64,000 nt of DNA, from positions 1 through 64,000 of the forward strand of contig JAODBM010000002.1 in assembly GCA_025463985.1 (NCBI GenBank), in the 5' to 3' direction. This DNA is from Acidimicrobiales bacterium. Lineage in GTDB: Bacteria > Actinomycetota > Acidimicrobiia > Acidimicrobiales > Iamiaceae. Shown here one piece after another: positions 50,977-59,390 of this stretch (position 1 is the first letter of the stretch; the number at the start of each line of letters is the position of its first letter). The position numbers were made by a program, and so were the translations under genes. Below the pieces are notes generated by a model. The model worked only from the letters and a program-made list of their open reading frames with translations. It had not been told where the DNA came from and ran no database searches.

Positions 50977-52431
50977 ATGGTTGACGACACCCCCCGGTCC
51001 GCCCCGCTGCTGCCGACCGTCGTCGCCGAGGCGGCGCGTCGGTTCGGCGAGCGACCGGCGTTCATCGAGGCCGACGGGGCCGCCATCAGCTACGGCGAGC
51101 TGCACCAGCGTTCCGACGAGGTCGCCGCCGGGCTCGCGCGGGCCGGGGTCGGGCCGGGTGCGGTGGTGGCCCTGACCCTCACGTCCGACGTCGCGTACGT
51201 CGTCGCGTACGTGGCTGCGGCCAAGGTCGGGGCGGCCACCGCCGGCATCAACCCCCGCCTCACCCCACCGGAGCAGGCACGCGCCCTCGACGTCGCCGAG
51301 CCCGCGCTCGTGCTCGCCGACGCCGCCGCCGTCCATGCGCTCGCCGTGCGGGGCGGACGGCCCGAGCCGCTGGCAGCCGACCCCGATCGCGCGGTCGCGT
51401 TGGTGTTCACGTCGGGGACGACCGGCCAACCGAAGGCGGCCCGCTTCACCGACCGCCAGCTCGCGGCCGTCCGGCGCATCGACAGCGGCGACCGCTGGGG
51501 CGACGCGACGCCCGTCCCCATGCTGGCCGCCACGCAGTTCGCCCATGTCGGCTTCACGACGAAGCTGCCCTGGTACCTCGCGTTGGGCAGCACGACCCAC
51601 CTGTTGCGCCGCTGGCGTGCGGCCGACGTGCTCGACCTGGTCGAGCGTGAGCGCATCGCCACCATCGGTGGCGTGGCGCCGCAGGTGGCGTTGCTGCTGC
51701 GCGACCCCGGCCTCGACCAGCGCGACCTGTCCTGTGTGCGGTCGTTGGTGGTGGGCGGCGCGCCCTCCCCGCCGGCGTTGGTGGCCGAAGCCCGCCGCCG
51801 CTTCGGGGCCGGCTACTCGATCCGCTACTCGTCGACCGAGTCGGGCGGCGTGGGCACCGGCACCGCGCTCGATGCGCCTGAGCGCGAGGCGCTCCACACG
51901 GTCGGGCGTCCGTGGCCCGGCATCGAGGTCGATGTCCGTGACGATGCCGGACGGCCCGTCGCCGCCGGCGAGGTCGGCGAGGTGTGCCTCCGGTCGGCGG
52001 CCGTGATGGCCGGCTACTGGCGGGATCCCGAGGCGACCGCGGTGGCGCTGCGCGACGGTTGGCTGCACACGGGCGACCTCGGCCGCATCGACGACGACCG
52101 CTGCCTCGTGCTGGTCGGCCGCAAGACCGAGATGTTCATCCGCGGCGGCTACAACGTGTTTCCCGTCGAGGTCGAGGCCGTGCTCGGGACCCACCCCGGC
52201 GTGCGGGCCGTGGCCGTGGTGCCGCGGGCGGACGACGTGATGGGCGAGATCGGCGTGGCCGTCGTCGTGCCCGCGCACGCGGACGCGCCGCCGACCCTCG
52301 ACGACCTGCGCGCGCACGCCGGGTCGAGCCTGTCGCACCACAAGCTGCCGGAGGACGTCGTCCTGGTCGCCGAGCTGCCGCTCACGGCGATGCAGAAGCT
52401 CGATCGCCGTGCGCTCAAGGCGCTCGTATGA
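50977..52431 (+). CDS. AMP-dependent acyl-CoA synthetase/ligase
   Basis: A 484-residue adenylate-forming enzyme. The P-loop is LVFTSGTTGQPKAARFT, in which the usual Gly-Val after Lys is Ala-Ala. The adenine motif region reads IRYSSTESGG, the hinge HTGDLGRIDDDRCLVLVGRKTEMFIRGGYNVFPVEVE, and the C-terminal Lys is in LPLTAMQKLDRRALKAL. It is shorter than typical fatty acyl ligases between P-loop and adenine motif. The substrate is unknown, but the following ADP-forming ligase and enoyl-CoA hydratase suggest an acyl-CoA catabolic unit. Confidence 0.88.
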   Translation: MVDDTPRSAPLLPTVVAEAARRFGERPAFIEADGAAISYGELHQRSDEVAAGLARAGVGPGAVVALTLTSDVAYVVAYVAAAKVGAATAGINPRLTPPEQARALDVAEPALVLADAAAVHALAVRGGRPEPLAADPDRAVALVFTSGTTGQPKAARFTDRQLAAVRRIDSGDRWGDATPVPMLAATQFAHVGFTTKLPWYLALGSTTHLLRRWRAADVLDLVERERIATIGGVAPQVALLLRDPGLDQRDLSCVRSLVVGGAPSPPALVAEARRRFGAGYSIRYSSTESGGVGTGTALDAPEREALHTVGRPWPGIEVDVRDDAGRPVAAGEVGEVCLRSAAVMAGYWRDPEATAVALRDGWLHTGDLGRIDDDRCLVLVGRKTEMFIRGGYNVFPVEVEAVLGTHPGVRAVAVVPRADDVMGEIGVAVVVPAHADAPPTLDDLRAHAGSSLSHHKLPEDVVLVAELPLTAMQKLDRRALKALV

Positions 52432-52525
52432 ACGCCTCGGCCGCGCCGCACGGCGAACGCGATCACCGAGGTCGTCGGCCGCTGGCCCCGACCTCCCCAA
52501 CGGCACGGCCGGTACGCTCGCCGTG

Positions 52526-54673
52526 ATGGGCGATGCGGACGAAGCACGGCCACGCTCCGACGTCACCGGTCGCCCCCTCGGTCTGCGTGCGGTCGACCTC
52601 ACGCGCTTCTTCTCGCCGCGGGCGGTGGCCGTCGTGGGCGCGAGCGACCGTGACGGCAGCGGTTCCACCCCGACCTGGCGCCAGCTGCGGGCGTGGGGCG
52701 AGCGCCGCGGCGCCAACGTGTACCCGGTCAACGGCTCACGCGAGACCGTCGACGGCGTGCCCTGCGTGGCGAGCCTGAACGACATCGACGAACCGGTCGA
52801 CGTGGTCGCCGTGCTCGTGGCGGACGCGGCGACGGTCGTGGCCCAGGCCGTGGAGACCGGGGCCGCGTTCGCGGTGATCTTCTCGTCGGGCTACGCGGAG
52901 ACCGGGGCGGCTGGACGGCAGGCGCAGGATCACCTCGCCGCCCTGGTCGAGGGGACCGGGCTGCGGCTGCTCGGGCCCAACACCAACCTCAACGCGTTCG
53001 AGACGTTCCGCGACGATCTCGACGGCCCCGCGGTCGCGCTGATCACCCAGAGCGGCCACCAGGGACGGGCCGTGTTCCTGGGGCAAGAGCTCGGCATCCG
53101 GATGTCGCACTGGGCCCCTACCGGCAACGAGGTCGACCTCGAGTTCGCGGACTTCGCGGCCTGGTTCGCGGAGCAGCCCGAGGTGGGTGCCATCGCCGCG
53201 TACGTGGAGGGCTTCCGCGACGGCCGCACGCTGATGCTCGCGGCCGAGCGCTGCCTCGAAGCCGGCGTGCCCATCACCGTCGTGAAGGTCGGCGCCACGG
53301 CCGCCGGGCGGCACGCTGCGCACAGCCACACCGGCAAGCTCGCCGGCTCGAACCGCCTCACCAACGCGGTGTTCCGGCAGATGGGCATCACCCGCGTCAC
53401 CGAGCTCGATGACCTCCTGGAGACCTCGCAGGTCTTCGCCCGCGCCCGGCCGCCCGTGCTCCGGTCGGGCACCCGCGTCGAGGACCTCGGCGTCGCCGTG
53501 TACTCGGTGTCGGGCGGGACGGCGGCTCACATCGCCGACCTGTGCGCCGCCGCCCACCTGCGGTTGCCGCCGCTCACGGCGGCCACCCGCGCCGAGCTGC
53601 GCACCCACATCGCCGACCACCTGCGGGTCGACAACCCGGTCGACTGCGGCGGCCGGCCCGCCGGCGACGAGCGCGGCCGCAAGATCCTCGACGCGCTCAT
53701 CGCCGACCCTGAGATCGGCGTGATCGTCTGCCCGATCGCGGCCCCCATCCCCGGCGTGACCGACCGGCTCGTCCAGGACCTCGTCGACGTGGCCGAGACG
53801 ACCGACAAGCTCGTGTGCGCGGTGTGGGCGTCACCGCTCGGCTACGAACCGGCGCACCTCGACGTGCTGCGGTCCTCGTCGCGGCTCGCCGTGTTCCGGT
53901 CGTTCGGCGGCTGCGTGCGCGCCGTGCGCTCCTGGCTCGACTGGCATGCCGTGCACCAGCGGTGGCGGAGCCCCTTCGACCGGTCCGCGCTGCGGCGCTC
54001 GGCTGCGGCGTCGGTGGCCACCGACCTGCTCGTGCCCGGACAGCCTTTGTCCGAGCACGCGTCGAAGCAGGTGCTCGCGGCCTATGGCATCCCGGTCACG
54101 CGCGACGAGCTGGTCACGAGCGTGTCGGCCGCGGTGCGGGCGGCGCGGGCCATCGGGTTCCCGGTGGTCTGCAAAGCGTGCGGCCCCGACCTGGTCCACA
54201 AGTCCGACGAGAACCTCGTGCGCCTCGGGCTCACGTCCGCCGCGGCCGTGCAGGAGGCCTACCTCGAGCTCGCGCCGTACGGCAGCGAGGGCGTACTGGT
54301 CTGCGAGCAGGTGCCCGACGGCGCCGAGGCCGTGCTGGGCGTGATCGACGACCCGCTCTTCGGGCCGGCGGTGATGCTCGGCCTCGGCGGGTTCTTCATC
54401 GAGGTGATGAACGACGTGACGTTCCGCGTCCCGCCCTTCGATCGTGCCGAGGCGCGCCGGATGGTCGACGAGCTCGAGGGCTCGAACCTCTTCGACGGCA
54501 TCCGCGGCCGCGAGCGCGCCGACGTGCCCGCCCTCGTCGACACGCTCATGAAGCTGCAACGCCTGGCCGTCGACCTGCACGACGTTGTCGCCGAGGTCGA
54601 CGTCAACCCGCTTATGGTGCTGCCCCGAGGCCGCGGCGTCGTCGCGCTCGACGGCCTCGTCGTCGCCCGCTGA
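52526..54673 (+). CDS. ADP-forming acyl-CoA synthetase (fused alpha-beta, acetyl-CoA synthetase type)
   Basis: A 715-residue fused ligase. From the N-terminus: a CoA-binding Rossmann domain (FFSPRAVAVVGASDRDGS near residue 30, VYPVNG), a succinyl-CoA synthetase-like flavodoxin domain (ALITQSGHQGRAVFLGQELGI, VEGFRDGRTLM, VKVGATAAGRHAAHSHTGKLAG with the phosphorylated His position) and a second such domain. A C-terminal ATP-grasp domain (PVVCKACGPDLVHKSDENLVRLGL, FGPAVMLGLGGFFIEVMNDVTFRVPPFD) follows. It interconverts an acyl-CoA plus ADP with the acid plus ATP. ATG 52526 is taken as start; substrate unknown. Confidence 0.88.
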   Translation: MGDADEARPRSDVTGRPLGLRAVDLTRFFSPRAVAVVGASDRDGSGSTPTWRQLRAWGERRGANVYPVNGSRETVDGVPCVASLNDIDEPVDVVAVLVADAATVVAQAVETGAAFAVIFSSGYAETGAAGRQAQDHLAALVEGTGLRLLGPNTNLNAFETFRDDLDGPAVALITQSGHQGRAVFLGQELGIRMSHWAPTGNEVDLEFADFAAWFAEQPEVGAIAAYVEGFRDGRTLMLAAERCLEAGVPITVVKVGATAAGRHAAHSHTGKLAGSNRLTNAVFRQMGITRVTELDDLLETSQVFARARPPVLRSGTRVEDLGVAVYSVSGGTAAHIADLCAAAHLRLPPLTAATRAELRTHIADHLRVDNPVDCGGRPAGDERGRKILDALIADPEIGVIVCPIAAPIPGVTDRLVQDLVDVAETTDKLVCAVWASPLGYEPAHLDVLRSSSRLAVFRSFGGCVRAVRSWLDWHAVHQRWRSPFDRSALRRSAAASVATDLLVPGQPLSEHASKQVLAAYGIPVTRDELVTSVSAAVRAARAIGFPVVCKACGPDLVHKSDENLVRLGLTSAAAVQEAYLELAPYGSEGVLVCEQVPDGAEAVLGVIDDPLFGPAVMLGLGGFFIEVMNDVTFRVPPFDRAEARRMVDELEGSNLFDGIRGRERADVPALVDTLMKLQRLAVDLHDVVAEVDVNPLMVLPRGRGVVALDGLVVAR

Positions 54674-54714
54674 CCTCTCGCCGCCCTCGTGTGCCGACCC
54701 GCAAAGGACCGTTC

Positions 54715-55551
54715 GTGACCTCGCCCACTGCCGCCCCGCTCGAGGACCAGGTCCTGCACCGCATCGACGACCGCGGGGTGGCCTGGATCACCCTGAACCG
54801 CCCCGAGGTGAAGAACGCCATCAGCCCGGACCAGCGCGACCGCGTCATCGAGCTGCTGGGCGAGGACAGCGGGCTGCTCGGCGTCCGGGCCATCGTCATC
54901 GGTGGCAGCGGCGACTCGTTCTGCACCGGCGCCGACTTGCGCGCCACCCGCACCGCTCCCCCACGCCCCGCTGACGCGCCCGACCGCGTCAGCGGCGACG
55001 TCGCCCGCCTCATCCGCGCTGGCGCGCAACGGCTGGTCGCCGCCGTCCTGGACTGCGAGAAGCCGGTCCTGTGCGCGCTCAACGGCACCGCCGCCGGCAT
55101 GGGTGCCCACCTGGCGCTCGCGTGCGACCTCGTGGTCGCCCACGAATCGGCACGACTCATCGAGGTGTTCGTGCGCCGGGGCCTGGTGCCGGACGGCGGC
55201 GGCGCCTACCTGCTCCCGCGCCTGGTCGGCATGCAGAAGGCCAAGGAGCTGATGTTCTTCGGTGACGACGTGGGTGCCGTCGAGGCCGCCCGCCTCGGCC
55301 TCGTCAACGTGGTCGTGCCGGCCGACGACTTCGCCACGACCGTCGACGAGTGGGCGGGCCGGCTGGCCGCCGCCCCGACCCGCGCGCTGTCCTTGACCAA
55401 GTGGCTCGTCAACCGCTCGCTAGAGAGCGACCGCGCCGGCGCCTTCCACGACGAGGCCTACGCGCAGGACATGAACATGTCGACCTACGACGCCAACGAG
55501 GGGGTGCAGTCGTTCGTCGAGCGGCGGGCGCCGGAGTACCGCGGCTGGTGA
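54715..55551 (+). CDS. Enoyl-CoA hydratase/isomerase family protein
   Basis: A 278-residue crotonase-fold protein. WITLNRPEVKNAISPDQ and GDSFCTGADLRATR (first oxyanion-hole segment) are at the N-terminus, and ALNGTAAGMGAHLALACDLVVAHESA carries the second. RRGLVPDGGGAYLLPRLVGMQKAKELMFFGD contains the Pro-Asp-Gly-Gly pattern of hydratases that use one Asp/Glu. The C-terminus ends QSFVERRAPEYRGW. GTG 54715 follows AAAGGACC. It is 42 bp downstream of the ADP-forming ligase and presumably in one unit with it. Confidence 0.88.
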   Translation: MTSPTAAPLEDQVLHRIDDRGVAWITLNRPEVKNAISPDQRDRVIELLGEDSGLLGVRAIVIGGSGDSFCTGADLRATRTAPPRPADAPDRVSGDVARLIRAGAQRLVAAVLDCEKPVLCALNGTAAGMGAHLALACDLVVAHESARLIEVFVRRGLVPDGGGAYLLPRLVGMQKAKELMFFGDDVGAVEAARLGLVNVVVPADDFATTVDEWAGRLAAAPTRALSLTKWLVNRSLESDRAGAFHDEAYAQDMNMSTYDANEGVQSFVERRAPEYRGW

Positions 55552-55552
55552 C

Positions 55553-56158
55553 GTGGGTGATAGTCCTGGGGACGTGACCGACGACCAGAGTCCCGAGCAT
55601 GCCGTCCGCCAGTACCTGACCTTCCTCGAAGACCCGACGAAGCTCGTCGACCCCAACGAGGTGGCCGCGCTCGAGGCCAAGGTGGCCGAGGCCGACGACC
55701 CCATCGAGAAGCTGCTGGCGCTCAGCGCGCTCGAGCGGGCGCGGGTAGCCGACGGTGAGCGGGCCAAGCTGGCGTTCATCCTGCATGCACGCGCCTTTGC
55801 CGATCAGCACGACGTGAGCGCATCGGCCTTCCGGCGGCTCGGCGTGCCCGACGACGTGCTCGAAGCCGCTCGGCTGGTCACCGGCGATCCCCGCCAGCGC
55901 GGCCGGCTCGCCGCGCCGCCCCGGACTGAGCGGCGGCCGCAGGTCCCGGTCACGCACATCAAGGACGCCGCGCTCGCGATCGACGGCCCCTTCACGCTGG
56001 TCGAGGTCTCCGAGCGGGCCGGGGGCAGCCCTGGCAGCGTCCGCAAGGCCGTCGACGAGCTCGTGGCCGACGGCCGCGTCGAGCGCCTCGGCCCCGATCC
56101 CGACCACAACGGCCGCGGCCGGGCACCGCTGCGCTACCAGGTGCGCCCGCGCGGCTGA
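55553..56158 (+). CDS. Conserved actinobacterial protein with C-terminal winged-helix-like region
   Basis: A 201-residue soluble protein. The first half is a helical region starting VRQYLTFLEDPTKLVDPNEVAALEAKVAEADDPIEKLLALSALERARVADG and containing a conserved RRLGVPDDVLEAARL. After a Pro/Arg-rich linker the C-terminus, VSERAGGSPGSVRKAVDELVADGRVERLG, has the look of a winged-helix DNA-binding domain. The combination suggests a regulator, but I do not know the family's role. GTG 55553 begins next to the upstream stop; GTG 55574 is an equally possible start. Confidence 0.72.
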   Translation: MGDSPGDVTDDQSPEHAVRQYLTFLEDPTKLVDPNEVAALEAKVAEADDPIEKLLALSALERARVADGERAKLAFILHARAFADQHDVSASAFRRLGVPDDVLEAARLVTGDPRQRGRLAAPPRTERRPQVPVTHIKDAALAIDGPFTLVEVSERAGGSPGSVRKAVDELVADGRVERLGPDPDHNGRGRAPLRYQVRPRG

Positions 56159-56226
56159 TCGCCGAGCCGGCCCCGCCAACGCATGTGCGATCCCGCGAGC
56201 GGGTTCGCTAAGGTCACTGGGCCCGT

Positions 56227-56300
56227 TCGGGGGTGGTGTAATCGGTAACACAGCTGGTTCTGGTCCAGTCGTTGGGGGTTCGAGTCCTCCCCCCCGAGCC
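56227..56300 (+). tRNA. tRNA-Gln (CTG anticodon)
   Basis: Cloverleaf: acceptor TCGGGGG at 56227, D-stem GTGT/ACAC (56236-56239 and 56248-56251), and anticodon stem-loop GCTGG-TTCTGGT-CCAGT with anticodon CTG at 56260-56262. The T-loop TTCGAGT is at 56279, discriminator G at 56297, and CCA is encoded at 56298-56300. One C must be shared between the T-stem and the acceptor stem, so the pairing is slightly strained. Integrative elements commonly use the 3' end of tRNA genes, and an integrase gene lies just beyond. Confidence 0.85.
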
Positions 56301-56320
56301 AACGTTTGAGTGTTCCCGCC

Positions 56321-56388
56321 CTGGTCACAGGGTTGTGCTGCGGGGTGAAAGACCACGAAAGTCTGTTCGTGGTCACAAGTTGGTCACA
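56321..56388. repeat. Three TGGTCACA repeats, candidate integrase arm sites
   Basis: TGGTCACA occurs at 56321-56328, 56370-56377 and 56381-56388, all between the tRNA end and the first integrase-unit stop. Direct octamer repeats beside an attachment site are usual arm-type binding sites for tyrosine integrases; this role is inferred from position. Confidence 0.55.
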
Positions 56389-56390
56389 AC

Positions 56391-56708
56391 TCAGGCGTTT
56401 GGGCTCTCGGGACCTTCGACGTCGAGGCCTTCGCTGACGAGCAGCTGCAACCACTCGGCTGCCGTACGTCGCGGTGAGGCCGACTGTTCGAGTTCCAAGA
56501 ACGCCGACCAGGCCAGGTTCATCATCGAGAGCAGGAGGCCCTCCCCGCCGTCTTTCGCCTCGCCGGCGGACCAGATCTCGAACAGGAGAGACTCGTCTTC
56601 CGCCATCCACTCACCGACGGGGTGAGCCAAGCGGAGCGTGAGCATCGCTATCGCCGCCTGTTCAGCCTCGCGGCCGTCCTCGTCGGTCTCGTCGTGGTCC
56701 TCGCTCAC
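56391..56708 (-). CDS. Small acidic element protein
   Basis: A 105-residue acidic protein starting at GTG 56708. The first 20 residues are almost all Asp/Glu and polar (SEDHDETDEDGREAEQ). The remainder looks helical (AIAMLTLRLAHPVGEWMAEDESLLFEIW, LLLSMMNLAWSAFLELEQSA). The start overlaps the TGA of the integrase gene, so it is translated with it. No recognised domain; an accessory to integration or a DNA-mimic-like protein are only guesses. Confidence 0.65.
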   Translation of the reverse strand: MSEDHDETDEDGREAEQAAIAMLTLRLAHPVGEWMAEDESLLFEIWSAGEAKDGGEGLLLSMMNLAWSAFLELEQSASPRRTAAEWLQLLVSEGLDVEGPESPNA

Positions 56709-57928
56709 GCTCCGCCTCCGAAGATGGATTGGGCCACCCGTTCGGCGGCGTCGGTCTGCATGCCCTGGCGCACGTGCTGGTACGTGCTCCACGTGATGAC
56801 CGGAGAGCTGTGGCCGAGCCGCTTCGACACGACGGCCACGTCTACTCCGGCCTCGAGTGCCAGGGTCGCCCATGTGTGGCGCAGGTCGTGAAGTCGAATC
56901 GTCGGTAGGTCGGCGAACTTGTCCTGCCGGACCCGCCGGTCGAACGTCTTCGAGAACGCCTCAGGGTGCTGAGGCCGGCCGTCGGGTCGGGGGAAGATCA
57001 AGCCGTGATCGTCGTAGCCAGCATCGAGAAGTAGCCGCTGGCGGGCCTGCTCCTTCTTCCACACCCGCAACATGGCGACGCTCCGAGCGTCGAGCTCGAT
57101 CACTCTCGCCTCGCCGCCCTTGGTGCCCGCCATGATGCGCGCCTCGCGTCCTGTGCCGGACGCCTTCGGCAGCGGGATCACCTGCTGGCGGATCGACACG
57201 CTCGCCTGGTCGAGGTCGACGTCGGACCAGCGGAGGCCGAGGGCCTCGCCGCGCCGGCAGCCGGTGGTGGCGAGGAACGCCCATGCGTAGCCGTAGCGGT
57301 CGCCGCTGGTGCGCTCGAGGAAGCTGGCGAGCTGGCTGCCCGTCCACGTCTTCATCTCGGGCGCCTTCGCCGACTTGGCCGAGGGCGGGGTCGCCTGGTC
57401 GGCGGCGTTGAGCGGCACCCGTCGCCACTTCACCGCGTCGTCGAGGGCCCCGTGGAGAATCGTGTGTATGTACCGAACCGTGCGCGGCTTGAGCCCAGGC
57501 GACTGCTTGCCGCGCATGCGCCCGGACTCGAGCAGGTCGGCATAGAGTTTGTCGAGGGTGGCACCGTCGAGGGCCTGTAGTTGCAGACCACCAATGGCCG
57601 GAACGACGTGGTGCCGGATGTTCCGTTCGTAGCTCTCCCAGGTTGATTCGGCGAGCTGGCGGCGCATCGCCGCCAGCCAGTCCTGCTCGAAGAAGTCCTT
57701 CACGGTCCGGCGGGCTGGCGCCACATATGTGCCCGCCCGGGAATCGACGCGCATGCCGTCGAGCGTCTCTTGCGCGGCCTTCTTCGTCGGGAAGCCACGG
57801 CGCCGCGCCTGCCGGCGCTCCTGCCACTCCCCCTTCGAATCGGGGCCGGCGCCGAGATCGACGACGAACCCCCACGTACCGGTGGCTTCGTCCTTCTTCG
57901 GTGATGCCGACTGCGCCCGCTTCGTCAT
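56705..57928 (-). CDS. int: Tyrosine-type integrase
   Basis: A 407-residue site-specific recombinase. An N-terminal arm-binding region (GTWGFVVDLGAG, RRRGFPTKKAAQETLDG) is followed by a SAM-like core-binding domain (TVKDFFEQDWLAAMR, STWESYERNIRHHVVPAIG). The catalytic domain has Arg in TTGCRRGEALGLRW, the beta-hairpin Lys region, His-x-x-Arg in LHDLRHTWATLALEAG, His in RLGHSS and the nucleophile Tyr in STYQHV. All active-site residues are present, so the enzyme should be functional. ATG 57928 overlaps the TGA of the HTH gene. It lies next to tRNA-Gln, its likely target. Confidence 0.93.
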   Translation of the reverse strand: MTKRAQSASPKKDEATGTWGFVVDLGAGPDSKGEWQERRQARRRGFPTKKAAQETLDGMRVDSRAGTYVAPARRTVKDFFEQDWLAAMRRQLAESTWESYERNIRHHVVPAIGGLQLQALDGATLDKLYADLLESGRMRGKQSPGLKPRTVRYIHTILHGALDDAVKWRRVPLNAADQATPPSAKSAKAPEMKTWTGSQLASFLERTSGDRYGYAWAFLATTGCRRGEALGLRWSDVDLDQASVSIRQQVIPLPKASGTGREARIMAGTKGGEARVIELDARSVAMLRVWKKEQARQRLLLDAGYDDHGLIFPRPDGRPQHPEAFSKTFDRRVRQDKFADLPTIRLHDLRHTWATLALEAGVDVAVVSKRLGHSSPVITWSTYQHVRQGMQTDAAERVAQSIFGGGA

Positions 57929-58503
57929 AGTTCCGCTTTCCCGATCCGACCCCGCGTTGTATGGGTGAGGAAGCCGCGTTTCCTGGCTTCGGCGATCCAC
58001 CTTGCGGCGGTTGAGTGAGCCACCGAGTACTTCTCGGAGACGGCACGTGTGGGCGCTCCGTCCGCGGCCGCTTCGCGGTAGGTGGACGACACCTGTTGCA
58101 ACAGGTCGTCAGTGAGGGACCGTCGTCGCGCTCGCTTGCGAAGGATCTCTGATGCCTCTAGCTGCACGTGATTTGGGGCTTCGATCAGACGGCCCGCTAT
58201 GAACTCCGATTCGGGGTCCCCTAGGTAGGCGACCGCTCTGGTCATATCTGCCACCCATCTCGTGAGCGTGACGCCCGTGATGAAGGACTGAGTGACGGCC
58301 GGCCCACCTTCGACTCGCCGCACCGTGAATGCGTCGCAGGTTGGTGTTCCGCCGTCGTAGGAGATCTGGAACTCGACCTCGTATGGGATGTCTTCGGCGT
58401 CGCCGTTGGGCGTGGCGACCGCTACGAACGCTGAGGGGACGAGGATCCAGTCGGCGACGTGGACGTCGTGAGCGCCCTCAGCGACTTGCAGCCGTACCTT
58501 CAC
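57925..58503 (-). CDS. Element protein with C-terminal helix-turn-helix
   Basis: A 192-residue protein starting at GTG 58503. The N-terminal half (VRLQVAEGAHDVHVADWILVPSAFV, VEFQISYDGGTPTCDAFTVRRVEGG) is beta-rich and unrecognised. The C-terminal 70 residues contain LTDDLLQQVSSTYREAAADGAPTRAVSEKYSVAHSTAARWIAEARKRGFL, a helix-turn-helix of the type found in transposon and phage regulators. It is first in the leftward unit, overlapping integrase by 4 bp, and divergent from the HTH gene at 58607. It may control integrase expression. Confidence 0.75.
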   Translation of the reverse strand: MKVRLQVAEGAHDVHVADWILVPSAFVAVATPNGDAEDIPYEVEFQISYDGGTPTCDAFTVRRVEGGPAVTQSFITGVTLTRWVADMTRAVAYLGDPESEFIAGRLIEAPNHVQLEASEILRKRARRRSLTDDLLQQVSSTYREAAADGAPTRAVSEKYSVAHSTAARWIAEARKRGFLTHTTRGRIGKAEL

Positions 58504-58594
58504 GCTCTCGTTGTAGCAGGTTCGACAACGGTATGGCAAAGGAAACCTGTTCGGTTGGTGGTGAAAGATAAAGACGAACGGCAAAGTTTGTGAG

Positions 58595-58600
58595 TATGCT
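58595..58600 (+). promoter_or_regulatory. -10 box of a probable leaderless promoter
   Basis: TATGCT lies exactly 6 bp before the GTG at 58607, the spacing at which transcription would begin on the start codon. This TANNNT-N6-start arrangement is common for leaderless actinobacterial genes. Confidence 0.55.
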
Positions 58601-58606
58601 GTCGCC

Positions 58607-58843
58607 GTGAACGAGAACGAGATGCGCCAGGTCACGCGGGTGCGGCAGATGTGCCGGTCGGGTGAAGCTGAACGTCTTCGCCGCCGGGCCCGTCTCTCGC
58701 TCATGGAGTGCGGGGAGATCCTTGGCTGTAGCCCCGCCACGATCATGCGGTGGGAGAAAGGGGAGCGGCTTCCGCGCTGGGACAACGCTCTCTTGTACGC
58801 CGCGTTCCTCGGCACCCTGGAGTCGATCACCCATGCTGCCTGA
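58607..58843 (+). CDS. Small helix-turn-helix protein (XRE-like)
   Basis: A 78-residue protein starting at GTG 58607. The helix-turn-helix is RARLSLMECGEILGCSPATIMRWEKGERLPRWDNALLYAAFL, with the Gly turn and the Trp-Glu-x-Gly-x-Arg typical of lambda repressor/XRE domains. As the first rightward gene opposite the integrase unit, it may be the element's repressor or an early switch. It overlaps the next gene by 11 bp. Confidence 0.8.
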   Translation: MNENEMRQVTRVRQMCRSGEAERLRRRARLSLMECGEILGCSPATIMRWEKGERLPRWDNALLYAAFLGTLESITHAA

Positions 58844-59081
58844 CCCAGCGAGCCAGCCGACCTTGAGCGCCCGCGAAGTCGCACCTGAGCTCGGCATCGG
58901 CATCAACGCCGTGTACCGCGAGGGCCGCAGGTACATCGCTACCGGCGGCGCTGAGGGCATCCCAGCGATCGCGTTTGGTGGCCGTTCTCTCCGCTTCCCC
59001 ACTGCCGCGCTGCGCAAGCTGCTCGGCCTCGACATCGACCCGTTGCAGAACCCCGAACAACGCGCGGGAGCCCTCCGGTGA
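58833..59081 (+). CDS. Excisionase-like DNA-binding protein (HTH_17)
   Basis: An 82-residue protein from ATG 58833. TLSAREVAPELGIGINAVYREGRRYIATGG and IPAIAFGGRSLRFPTAALRKLLG are the two parts of the MerR-like excisionase fold, in which a short helix-turn-helix is followed by a wing and a C-terminal helix. It would bend DNA at the attachment site or regulate transcription. Paired with the XRE-like gene upstream, it is the likely directionality factor, although the integrase lies on the opposite strand. Confidence 0.8.
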   Translation: MLPDPASQPTLSAREVAPELGIGINAVYREGRRYIATGGAEGIPAIAFGGRSLRFPTAALRKLLGLDIDPLQNPEQRAGALR

Positions 59082-59135
59082 CTAGCCGGAGAGCTCCCGA
59101 TTCCACTCGCGCCACCACGAGAGGGTTCCGCCCGC

Positions 59136-59390
59136 ATGTCTACCTTCGATGGCCGCCCGCTGGGCGGAAGCACCGGACCTGATGATCCGGCTGTTGACGA
59201 TTGGGACGTTCAGTTCGCGATCTCGCTTGGGCTCACCTCGCTACGGGTGGCCCTTCGAGAGATCGTCCAGGCGATGCGGCTGCTTCGCTGCGCCCCCAGC
59301 GTTGAGATGAACAGGCTCGGGCGCGCGGCGAACGCCGTAGCCGACGTGGCCAACGGTCTCATGGGTCCCTCGTTGCGGGATGTCGAGTGA
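59136..59390 (+). CDS. Small element protein, unknown function
   Basis: An 84-residue protein. The acidic N-terminus (GSTGPDDPAVDDWDVQF) is followed by helices AISLGLTSLRVALREIVQAMRLL and VEMNRLGRAANAVADVANGLM. No domain is recognised. It starts 54 bp after the excisionase-like gene; a GAGAGGG sequence about 15 bp upstream may be a weak ribosome-binding site. It overlaps the Rep-like gene by 11 bp. Confidence 0.62.
   Translation: MSTFDGRPLGGSTGPDDPAVDDWDVQFAISLGLTSLRVALREIVQAMRLLRCAPSVEMNRLGRAANAVADVANGLMGPSLRDVE

Noticed and set aside
59077-59181. A 34-codon frame overlapping the excisionase-like gene stop (GTGA)
   Set aside because: Only an overlap argument supports it. The product is Arg/Pro-rich without motifs, and it overlaps the start of the gene at 59136 in another frame.
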